From: an uncultured Francisella sp.
GTDB taxonomy: Bacteria > Pseudomonadota > Gammaproteobacteria > Burkholderiales > Neisseriaceae
Assembly: GCA_943913135.1 (NCBI GenBank)
Contig: CALTVE010000002.1
Coordinates: 124,001 to 188,000, forward strand
DNA: 64,000 bases
Direction of reading: 5' to 3'
Part shown: piece by piece, positions 1 to 8,367 of the stretch
Layout of the letters: each line of letters begins with the position of its first letter
How positions within the stretch are numbered: the stretch's first letter is position 1
Position numbers and translations under genes: made by a program
The notes under the pieces: model-generated
The model's input: only the letters and a program-made list of their open reading frames with translations
What the model was told of the DNA's origin: nothing
Databases searched by the model: none

Positions 1-11
1 ATAAAGGGAAA

Positions 12-2063
12 ATGAATAATTTGCTGATTGAATTACGTACGGAAGAACTTCCCTTTCATTCTTTAAAAACTTTAAAGAATGCATGGCAGGACCTGGTTTT
101 TATCGGGTTAAAAGAAGCGCGACTTTTAGAAGCAAATGCTCAAGTGCGTAGTTTTGCCACGCCGCGGCGACTTGCGGTTTTACTTAGTGGGGTGAAAGAA
201 ACGCAAGCGGCTGAAGAAAAGATCAAAAAAGGCCCGAGTGAAGCGAGTGCGTTTAAAGATAAGGAGCCGACTCGCGCCCTGTTGGGGTTTTTACAGGCTA
301 ACCACAAATCTTTAACCGATATTGAATTAATTAAAAAAGGCAAAGAATCTTTTTACGGCTACCGTTATCAAAGCCCTGCCCTGCCCTTGGCAGAAATTTT
401 GCAAGAAATTTTAGGCAATGTTTTAAAGAAGCTGCCGATTCCTCGACCGATGAAGTGGGGGGCTCAAAAAGAAACCTTTGTTCGTCCATTGCAGGGATTG
501 GTAGTGCTGTATAACGATGCGGTACTGCCCATTGAATTATTGGGTTTAAAAGCAGGACGGAGTACCTTGGGCCACCGAGTCCTCGCCAAAGAAAATCCCT
601 TGAGGCTAAAAGAGGCGTTGCACTATGAAAAAGCACTACAAGAAAACTACGTTATTGCGTCGTTTGAAGAGCGGAAAAATCGTATTAAAGAAGCTTTAGG
701 TCAATATCAAAGTGAAAAGGGGCTACAGTATCTGGGAGGGGAAGAATTAATGGAGGAAAGTGTAGCCTTAACCGAGTATCCTGTGGTGCTGGAAGGAATG
801 TTTCCCGAAGAATTTTTGCAAGTTCCAAGCGAATGCTTGATTTTAACTATGCAGAAAAATCAGAAATATTTCCCCTTACAAGATAAAAATAATAAATTAA
901 CCCATCGCTTTCTTTTGGTTGCCAATACGGTATCATCGCGGCCTGAAGCAATCATTGCCGGCAATCAAAGGGTCGTGAAAGCCCGTTTGGAAGATGCGCG
1001 GTTTTTTTATCAAGAAGATCAGAAAAAACCTCTATTAAGTCGCCTGAACGATTTAAAACAGGTAGTCTATCACTATAAATTAGGGAGTGTTTATGAAAAG
1101 AGTGAGCGCCAGGGTGCATTAGCGATTTTTCTAGCCCAAAAGATAGGCGCGGATCCTTTAGCCAGTGAAAAAGCTGCGCGCTTAGGTCTTGCCGATTTAA
1201 ATACCGAAATGGTGGGAGAATTTCCTGAGCTACAAGGAGTGATGGGCAAATATTATGCCTTAAACGAAGGGATAGAACCAGAGATTGCAACGGCTATTGA
1301 ACAGCGATACTGGCCTCGCTTTGCTGAAGATAAATTGCCAGAAGGAAAGGTTGCCCAGTCGGTTGCTTTAGCGGATAAACTGGAAACCTTAGTCGGTATT
1401 TGGGGAATTGGTCTTGCCCCCACGGGCGAAAAAGATCCTTATGCCTTGCGTCGTGCTGCGTTGGGGGCCAACCGTTTGTTAGCTAACTTATCTTTAAATG
1501 TTAAAGAAGCACTCAACTTTACGGTTTCTCTCTTTGAGGGTAAAAATCTTGCCCCAAACACCGGGGAAGCGGTCTATGATTTTATGAAAAACCGCTTACT
1601 CAATAATCGCAATAAAGCCTATAGCAAAGAAACTGTTTTAGCAGTTTTAGGCAAAAATCCATCCTATTTTAATCACTTAGAAGAAATTTTTCAGGCGGTA
1701 GAAGATTTTAGAAAAGAAGATTTTTCTTCTGCCTTACTGGATATCAATAAACGGGTGCACCCTCTTTTAAAAGAGGGTTTAGAAAGAGGTACGGTAGATC
1801 CCCGCTTAATCAGCGAAGCAGCAGAAAAACGCTTGTGGAGTGAGCTACAAGAATCAGAAGCTCAAGTAAAGGCAGCTTTAGCAAGAGAGGATTATCAAGA
1901 AATTTTACGTTTACTGGGTGCTCTAAAGCCTGCGGTTGACCAGTTTTTTGCCGAGGTATTGGTGATGGACAAAGATGAAGATACAAAGCAAAATCGGCTC
2001 AATTTATTGGCGCGGGTTACAAAAGTTTTAAACACCTTAGCTGATTTATCTTTATTAACGTAG
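12..2063 (+). CDS. glyS: glycine--tRNA ligase, beta subunit
   Basis: Beta subunit of the heterotetrameric glycyl-tRNA synthetase, which charges tRNA-Gly in the cytoplasm. The protein is 683 residues, close to the usual ~690. Family landmarks are visible: an N-terminal LLIELRTEELP stretch, FVRPLQGLVVL near residue 157, FPELQGVMGKYYAL near residue 403, and a C-terminal DALR-type anticodon-binding helix bundle with FFAEVLVMDKDE. The ATG is preceded by an AAAGGGA ribosome site. The alpha subunit gene glyQ would be expected just upstream, outside the window. The 3' end overlaps the convergent tsaC gene by 9 bases. Confidence 0.97.
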   Translation: MNNLLIELRTEELPFHSLKTLKNAWQDLVFIGLKEARLLEANAQVRSFATPRRLAVLLSGVKETQAAEEKIKKGPSEASAFKDKEPTRALLGFLQANHKSLTDIELIKKGKESFYGYRYQSPALPLAEILQEILGNVLKKLPIPRPMKWGAQKETFVRPLQGLVVLYNDAVLPIELLGLKAGRSTLGHRVLAKENPLRLKEALHYEKALQENYVIASFEERKNRIKEALGQYQSEKGLQYLGGEELMEESVALTEYPVVLEGMFPEEFLQVPSECLILTMQKNQKYFPLQDKNNKLTHRFLLVANTVSSRPEAIIAGNQRVVKARLEDARFFYQEDQKKPLLSRLNDLKQVVYHYKLGSVYEKSERQGALAIFLAQKIGADPLASEKAARLGLADLNTEMVGEFPELQGVMGKYYALNEGIEPEIATAIEQRYWPRFAEDKLPEGKVAQSVALADKLETLVGIWGIGLAPTGEKDPYALRRAALGANRLLANLSLNVKEALNFTVSLFEGKNLAPNTGEAVYDFMKNRLLNNRNKAYSKETVLAVLGKNPSYFNHLEEIFQAVEDFRKEDFSSALLDINKRVHPLLKEGLERGTVDPRLISEAAEKRLWSELQESEAQVKAALAREDYQEILRLLGALKPAVDQFFAEVLVMDKDEDTKQNRLNLLARVTKVLNTLADLSLLT

Positions 2064-2621
2064 GCGAATATCATTTTCTGGATCCCAAATTTCACTTGGC
2101 TTCTTATCGCCTTTGATACGGTAAGGAATTACCAATGCTGTGTTCCGATAGCGAAGAACGGCTTCACGGATTGATTTAATGGCTTTAGCTCCGCTTACAT
2201 TGGCAGAAGTGGAAATTAAAGGAGTGTGAAGGCGCTTGCTTAAAAGTCGAGTCGGAGGATAGGCGCTGATTCTTAAAGCAATTTTTTTATGGCCCGATCC
2301 CCTTAAGGCTGCAGGTACAGTAGTTTTTGCGGGGAGAAGCAAGGTTTTATTGCTGGGCCAAGTATTTAAAAGCTGCTTTTGATAGTTTTGTTGTGCTTTA
2401 GCTTGTACTAATCCCTTAAAATCACTTAAGCTCGCGCCAATGAGGATAAACCCTTTTTGGGCATTTCTTTTTTTAAGACGCAGCACGCGCCTTCGTCCTA
2501 AAGGGTGAAAAGGTAAAGCGCCAATGCCAAAACAAGCTTCGGTAGGATAAACAATAACACCGCCCTTTTTTAAGTGACTGCTAATATGGCGGATAAAAAT
2601 ATGGGGTAAAAAAGCTTTCAT
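2055..2621 (-). CDS. tsaC: threonylcarbamoyl-AMP synthase (TsaC/YrdC family)
   Basis: Makes threonylcarbamoyl-AMP from threonine, bicarbonate and ATP, the first step of t6A modification at position 37 of ANN-decoding tRNAs. At 188 residues it is the short gammaproteobacterial TsaC type, not the ~320-residue Sua5 form. Seen: GGVIVYPTEACFGIGA near residues 20-35, a KKRNAQKGFILIGA substrate-binding stretch, and STSANVSGAKA near residue 138. The gene is convergent with glyS and divergent from tamA, with only about 45 bp to the latter. No strong ribosome site precedes the ATG. Confidence 0.92.
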   Translation of the reverse strand: MKAFLPHIFIRHISSHLKKGGVIVYPTEACFGIGALPFHPLGRRRVLRLKKRNAQKGFILIGASLSDFKGLVQAKAQQNYQKQLLNTWPSNKTLLLPAKTTVPAALRGSGHKKIALRISAYPPTRLLSKRLHTPLISTSANVSGAKAIKSIREAVLRYRNTALVIPYRIKGDKKPSEIWDPENDIRLR

Positions 2622-2666
2622 AATTCTATTGTAAGAGAAATACTCTTCTTTTAGGACGAAGGAAGC

Positions 2667-4580
2667 ATGGTGCTTAAAGATTTTGCTAAAATAAAACTTA
2701 AAACGATGGATGGGGAGTGTATCAGAGTAATGACAGCAGCATGGAAAATGTGCGTCCTTGTTGTTTTATTTTTAACCGTTAGTGTTCCTAATCAAGCGGC
2801 TTTATGGCCGTTTAAAGATAAGGATCCTGTAAATTCCTCTAGTCAAATCGTTGATAAAACAGTGCATTATTCAGTCTCCCTGATCCTTATTCCCAGCGAT
2901 CCAAAAACAGGGGATAGCGAAGAATTAAAAAAAATAAAGAGCTTACTGGACCAATATCTCTCCCTTATCAACAAAAGAAATGAAGAGGATTTAGATCAGG
3001 AGCAAGAACGCTATCTTGTACTGGAAGCGCCAAAGGAAATCAATGATCTTTTGGGAACAGAAGGCTATTTCGACAATAAAGTAAAAATAGAAAGTAAAAA
3101 CGAAAAGGGGCAAAAAATCTATGTTATTCAAGTAATATTGTCGGCACCTACACGAGTGAGTAAATGGGAAGTTTTATTAACCGGTCCCATTGTGCACGAC
3201 TCTACTAAAACAAACTATCAAAAGCGCATTGATCAACGATGGCTGCTTAAAGAAGGCATTGTTTTTAAACAGGATTCTTGGGATAAAAGTAAAAAACTTT
3301 CTTTGGAAACCGTGCAAAAAGAAAAATATCCTTTAGCCCGTCTTACCGACAGCAATGCCTTAATCGACCCACATCATCACAGTGCTTGGTTAAGAGTTGC
3401 TTTAGATAGCGGCCCGGCCTTGCGTTTTGGTGCATTAGACATTAAAGGGTCTGAACGCTATCCGGATACGATTATTCGCGATTTGGCGGGGTTTAAAGAA
3501 GGAGATACTTATAACAGTAAGCGTCTTTCTGCCTTTCAAGAGGCCTTGGTTAAAGAAGGACATTATCGCGATGCGCTTGTGGTTCCTTTACTTAATCAGA
3601 TACAAGGGGATAAGGTTCCGGTATGGGTAAAGGTGGATGAACAATTGAGTAAAAGTTTTGATGCAGCCTTGGCCTATGATTCGCGAGAGGGCGTGGGCGC
3701 TAGTTTTGATTACACCTATAATAACTTTTTGGCCAAAGGCTGGGTAGCAGCTTTACGTGCCAGCTGGAATCAGTTTGAACAAGAGGTCAGTTTTGGGGTC
3801 ACTCAGCCGAAAAAAAGCGATGATACCTTTTGGTCGGCACAAACCCAGTATTTTCATGGCTCTAAAAATGGCTTAGATACTCGGCTATGGAGTACAGGTC
3901 TTTGGCATACTCAAACCTATCGTTACGGCGACGCCCGTCTCGGGCTTGAGCATTATCGAGAAAATTTACGCAAAAGGCACGGACCCTTACTGGCGCGTAA
4001 CCATATTTTGATGCTTACTGGAAGGTGGCAGCGCAATCGCCTTGAAAGCTTTCTGCGCCCAGAGCATGGCTATTATGTATCTATGGCGGTGGGGGCCACC
4101 GCCGGTCATTTGGCTTCTTCTTCTGCCCTACAGCGTTATGAATTTATAGGTGATTATTATCTCACCCCGTGGGAAAGAAAATACGGAACCTTTTTATTGC
4201 GCGGTCAGATGGGGTATATCCATGCCAATTGTCCAGAAAAAGTGCCCGAAGAATTAAAATTTAAATTGGGCGGTGCAAGTTCAATACGTGGCTATGGGGG
4301 GGATGAAATTGGTTTAGAAAAAGACCATTATATTTATGGAGGCCTGGCCAAGCTTGCAGCCACTATAGAATATCAAAAACCGATCAGCGACAATTGGTCG
4401 ATCGCTTTATTTCATGATATGGGCGATGTAAAAAATCGTTTTCGTGAGATGCGATTTAAACATTCTACTGGATTGGGACTTCGGTGGTTTAGTCGATTAG
4501 CGCCTTTTTCCCTGGATGTTGCTTATGCTCATAAGGATAAAAAAGTGGGGTGGCATCTTTCTTTGGGAGCGCGCTTTTAA
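2667..4580 (+). CDS. tamA: outer membrane translocation/assembly factor TamA
   Basis: Omp85-family outer membrane protein that works with TamB in envelope homeostasis (phospholipid transport and assembly of some outer membrane proteins). The N-terminus has an export signal (hydrophobic stretch ending near NQAALWPF). POTRA-like periplasmic modules fill roughly residues 60-330, and a C-terminal beta barrel ends in a terminal Phe. The Omp85 lid-loop signature KLGGASSIRGYGG lies near residue 533. The start is uncertain: ATG codons at 2667, 2706 and 2730 are all in frame. The 2730 start gives a normal short signal peptide, while 2667 has a GAAGGA site very close to it. tamB begins directly after the stop. 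Confidence 0.9.
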   Translation: MVLKDFAKIKLKTMDGECIRVMTAAWKMCVLVVLFLTVSVPNQAALWPFKDKDPVNSSSQIVDKTVHYSVSLILIPSDPKTGDSEELKKIKSLLDQYLSLINKRNEEDLDQEQERYLVLEAPKEINDLLGTEGYFDNKVKIESKNEKGQKIYVIQVILSAPTRVSKWEVLLTGPIVHDSTKTNYQKRIDQRWLLKEGIVFKQDSWDKSKKLSLETVQKEKYPLARLTDSNALIDPHHHSAWLRVALDSGPALRFGALDIKGSERYPDTIIRDLAGFKEGDTYNSKRLSAFQEALVKEGHYRDALVVPLLNQIQGDKVPVWVKVDEQLSKSFDAALAYDSREGVGASFDYTYNNFLAKGWVAALRASWNQFEQEVSFGVTQPKKSDDTFWSAQTQYFHGSKNGLDTRLWSTGLWHTQTYRYGDARLGLEHYRENLRKRHGPLLARNHILMLTGRWQRNRLESFLRPEHGYYVSMAVGATAGHLASSSALQRYEFIGDYYLTPWERKYGTFLLRGQMGYIHANCPEKVPEELKFKLGGASSIRGYGGDEIGLEKDHYIYGGLAKLAATIEYQKPISDNWSIALFHDMGDVKNRFREMRFKHSTGLGLRWFSRLAPFSLDVAYAHKDKKVGWHLSLGARF

Positions 4581-7500
4581 GTGGACAAATGGGTAAAAAA
4601 AGGGGCCTTTTCTTTATTGGCACTCCTCGTATCGTTATTCATCCTTTTAGGAGTGATAACCTCATTGATCGTCGGTACCGAATCAGGGTTAAGATTCCTG
4701 TTGTGGACAGTGCCACGTTTGGCCCATACTCGGGTAGAGATCGGTACGGTTCACGGGACCCTCTATCGGGGGTTCACGTTAAAAGAAATAACCGTAGAAA
4801 GCGATTCTTACTATCTATCTACGCCTAAAATCAGCTGGCAATGGGCGAGTAAAAATAATAACTCTGCCTATAATTTAGAAGTTAAGTTAATCGATTTAGG
4901 TAAAGTTGATTTTCAAGAAAAAAAACAAGAAAAACGAAGGCGTGTGCTTGAGCCTCCCTACAGTTTAAGATTGCCTTTTACTTTTAAGATTGATCGGCTA
5001 CACCTTTCTTCCCTACAGATAGATAAAACCGTAGTGGTGAAAGAAAGCAATTTAAGTTTAAGCTATCAGAAAGGGCGCTATCACTTAGTGATTCCCCACC
5101 TTTTAACCTCCGATGCTGAAATTAAGGCAAACTTCCTATTATCAGCGAGCAAGCCTTTTGCCTTATCGGGCTTAATTCATATATATAAAGAGGGGGATTT
5201 AAGTCATCATTTTGGCAAAATTGCTTTAACAGGTTCTTTAATTCATCCTCAATTAGCGGTAGATATAAAAGGAAATGATCTTTTTCTATTAGGTACGATT
5301 CTATTTTCACCTTTTGATCCTTTGACCACCCGGTGTATTGTTAAAGCCGATATGGTGGGCCATGATATTCATTTGCATCGTTTATGGCCTTCTTTACCGA
5401 TCACAAATCTAAGTTTTAATTTACAGATTAAAGACGAAGCACAAGGTTTAGTGGGGCATTTAAACCTTACAAACGGGGAAGCTAATTATTATGAAAACAA
5501 TGGTATTCCTTTAAAAGACTGGGCTGTCACCTTCAGGGTGCAGGAAGATGGGACTCTGTGGATTCAAAAGAGCGTGTTGCAGCTTATTAAAGGTGGCTAT
5601 TTAATTTTTCAAGGGAGGATGGAGCCGGATGGAGAATTAAATGCCACTGCCCAGGTGAAATTAGGGCTTATTAATTTAATGAACACGCCCATTATTAATA
5701 ACTATGAAGGGGGGGCAAGACTTTTAGGCACTTTGAAGAAGCCCGCTTTAGTCGTCAATCTGCACTCGCCAATGAACGAATTAAAAGTACAAGTTGTTTT
5801 TTTACGGCAGAAAAAGATATTGCATTTCCGCTGTTTTGAAGTAATGCATCAAGGGCATTATTTTTCTGGCCAAGGAAATATCTTTTTGCTGGCCCCTTTG
5901 CGGTTAGATTTTGATTTACAAGGCAAAGATTTTGATCCGCATAGTTTAAATCCCTCTTATCCGCACGGTAGTCTTAATGGAACTTTAGCGTTGCAAGGCA
6001 ATCTGGACGATGGAGTCAATGCAAAAGTCAATTTAAGCAAAAGCTATTTGCAAAATCATGAATTGAATGCACAAGGTTTTATCAATATCAGCAAAGAAGG
6101 GATTAATGATTCGGACTTAAACTTAATCTTGGGATCCAACCATCTTTATTTAAAGGGAGGTATGGGTAAAAAGCCAGGACAATTAACGATTAATTTAAAT
6201 ATGCCTCACTTAGATTATTTAGGCATGGGGGTAACCGGTCAAGCGTTGCTGAAGGGGATCATTAAAGGCACTTTTAGAGAGCCCAGTGCTCATTTGACAG
6301 GTTATTTTCATGAGGTGAAGATTAAAGATTATCTAAAAATTGCCTTTTTAAATTTCTTCGTAGAGCTATCGCAGAACCGTTTTGATCCTTTTAAGGTGTT
6401 GATTGAGGGAGGGGGGATAAAAACCCCTGGGGCGGGGATAGAAAAAATTCATAGTCTTTTTACAGGGACTTTGGCTAATCATGGAGGAAATATAGGCTTT
6501 ACCTTAAAGCTTCCCGGCCAGCCTGCCTTTAAGGGGCAATATGCCGCGCATGGGGGACTGAATGATAAACAGGAATGGTTAGGGAGTTTAGACGCATTGA
6601 ACCTGCAAGGGGCAGTAAACATTCTTTTACAGCATCCGGTTAAACTGATCGCCAGTTCTCAGAGGTTGTACTTGGGACCGGCAAGTTGGAAAGCGCTGGG
6701 GGGAGATATTTCTATTGACCATTTTAGCTGGCAAAAGGGGGCAGGTTTAAAAACTAAAGGGAGCGCCCGGCACATTGATCTGCGAGCTTTACATCCATTT
6801 TTACATTTTCCCTTCAAGCATAATCTGGTGGTGAAAGGGGATTGGGATTTTATCTACAGTAAGGCGGGGCAAGGGCATATTGATTTTAAAAAGGAAAGCG
6901 GGGATTTACAATTTTCTGACCGGCAGATTCCTTTAGGCTTGGATGAATTTTCTTTAACCGCGCTTTTTAAAAACAATAAGATTTACAGTCGTTTAGACAC
7001 CCGCACTCGTTTTGCTGATGGCAGGGTGGACCTCTCTCTAATCCCAGCCTGGGGCGAAAGAAAATCTTTTTTAAAGTCAGCGCTCACAGGAAAAATAGCC
7101 CTGAATGCTCCTGATATCAGCAACTTTAAATACCTATTGCCGGTAGGTATTGAGTTAAATGGCGCCCTTACAGGGGAAGCGGATATCACAGGTACGGTGA
7201 TCGAACCGCGTTTAAATGGTTATTTGAGCGGGAAAAATTTGTCTTATAGAGATTTAGGTAAGGCTATTTATTTAAGCAACGGTACTTTACAATCGCGTTT
7301 AAAAGGAGAGCAGTGGCTCATCGATCGCCTGCAATTTAAAAATAAGAATGGGGAGATTATGGCCCATGGATTCGCAGGTAAAATCGGGGGTGCCTATGGC
7401 GCTGCTTTGGACATAGCGCTGGATCATTATTGGGTGATGAATCAGCCGCGACGGCAATTTGAAATATCAGGTCAAGCCAGATTGGGTTTTGCCCAAGAAA

Positions 7501-8345
7501 CAGGTCTACGTTTAACGGGAGATTTGCGTTTAGATCGGGGCTATTATGAAAATTTGAGTGCTTCTCGCCCTAATTTATCAAGCGATGTGCAAGTGATTGG
7601 TGCAGAAAAGAAGCACAACGATGACCCCATACCTTTGTACGTCCATTTAAATTTGGATTTGAACGATAAAATGCGCTTTATTTTAAGCGATTTAGATTTT
7701 CTCTTGGGCGGGAAATTGCGTTTATTGGCTAAAGACCATTCTCCTCTTAAAGTGTATGGACAAATCTATGCTAAAGAAGGTAACTATCGTGCCTATGGGC
7801 AGAACCTGTATGTAGAGCATGGTACGATGGATTTTAACGGTTCTTGGGAAAATGCTTGGTTAAATGTACGCGCCCGGCGGTATCAGTCCCCCGTAGGCGC
7901 AGGCGTCGATGTGACCGGGTCTTTAAAGGAACCTAAGGTGGCGATGATAGCCAATGCCCCGATGACAGATAGAGAAAAACTTTCTTGGTTGGTTTTAGGC
8001 CGCGAAGCCAAAGGTATGCAAGATCAAGATGCTTTGGCTTTGGCTTTAGGGGTGGTGACTGCCGAAAGAGTGAATAAAAAAGCAGGCTCTCTTTTGGATA
8101 ATATCGGGTTATCGTCTAGGGAATCGCGCAATTTAGAAACAGGAGAAATGAATCCCGCCGAGCAAATGATTACTTTAGGCAAGCAAATTAACCAGCATTT
8201 GTATTTGAGCTATGAATTTGGTATTCAAAGTAGCGAACAAGCGGTGCGATTGATTTACCAATTTAGTCAGGCCTTAAGTGCCTTTGCGCGCATGGGCCAT
8301 CACTCTGGGGGTGGCGGGGTGAAATATAAAATACGCTTTGATTAA
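4581..8345 (+). CDS. tamB: translocation and assembly module inner membrane protein TamB
   Basis: Large AsmA/VPS13-like bridge protein anchored in the inner membrane that spans the periplasm to TamA and is implicated in moving phospholipids to the outer membrane. It has 1254 residues, almost the same as E. coli TamB (1259). One N-terminal transmembrane anchor (about residues 7-30) is followed by long repeating beta-rich sequence. The conserved C-terminal DUF490/TamB domain includes the stretch around DREKLSWLVLGRE and ends YKIRFD. The start is GTG, placed directly after the tamA stop, with GGGAG about 10 bases upstream inside tamA. Tight spacing suggests translational coupling. Confidence 0.92.
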   Translation: MDKWVKKGAFSLLALLVSLFILLGVITSLIVGTESGLRFLLWTVPRLAHTRVEIGTVHGTLYRGFTLKEITVESDSYYLSTPKISWQWASKNNNSAYNLEVKLIDLGKVDFQEKKQEKRRRVLEPPYSLRLPFTFKIDRLHLSSLQIDKTVVVKESNLSLSYQKGRYHLVIPHLLTSDAEIKANFLLSASKPFALSGLIHIYKEGDLSHHFGKIALTGSLIHPQLAVDIKGNDLFLLGTILFSPFDPLTTRCIVKADMVGHDIHLHRLWPSLPITNLSFNLQIKDEAQGLVGHLNLTNGEANYYENNGIPLKDWAVTFRVQEDGTLWIQKSVLQLIKGGYLIFQGRMEPDGELNATAQVKLGLINLMNTPIINNYEGGARLLGTLKKPALVVNLHSPMNELKVQVVFLRQKKILHFRCFEVMHQGHYFSGQGNIFLLAPLRLDFDLQGKDFDPHSLNPSYPHGSLNGTLALQGNLDDGVNAKVNLSKSYLQNHELNAQGFINISKEGINDSDLNLILGSNHLYLKGGMGKKPGQLTINLNMPHLDYLGMGVTGQALLKGIIKGTFREPSAHLTGYFHEVKIKDYLKIAFLNFFVELSQNRFDPFKVLIEGGGIKTPGAGIEKIHSLFTGTLANHGGNIGFTLKLPGQPAFKGQYAAHGGLNDKQEWLGSLDALNLQGAVNILLQHPVKLIASSQRLYLGPASWKALGGDISIDHFSWQKGAGLKTKGSARHIDLRALHPFLHFPFKHNLVVKGDWDFIYSKAGQGHIDFKKESGDLQFSDRQIPLGLDEFSLTALFKNNKIYSRLDTRTRFADGRVDLSLIPAWGERKSFLKSALTGKIALNAPDISNFKYLLPVGIELNGALTGEADITGTVIEPRLNGYLSGKNLSYRDLGKAIYLSNGTLQSRLKGEQWLIDRLQFKNKNGEIMAHGFAGKIGGAYGAALDIALDHYWVMNQPRRQFEISGQARLGFAQETGLRLTGDLRLDRGYYENLSASRPNLSSDVQVIGAEKKHNDDPIPLYVHLNLDLNDKMRFILSDLDFLLGGKLRLLAKDHSPLKVYGQIYAKEGNYRAYGQNLYVEHGTMDFNGSWENAWLNVRARRYQSPVGAGVDVTGSLKEPKVAMIANAPMTDREKLSWLVLGREAKGMQDQDALALALGVVTAERVNKKAGSLLDNIGLSSRESRNLETGEMNPAEQMITLGKQINQHLYLSYEFGIQSSEQAVRLIYQFSQALSAFARMGHHSGGGGVKYKIRFD

Positions 8346-8367
8346 GCGATAAATATAGGATTGTAGT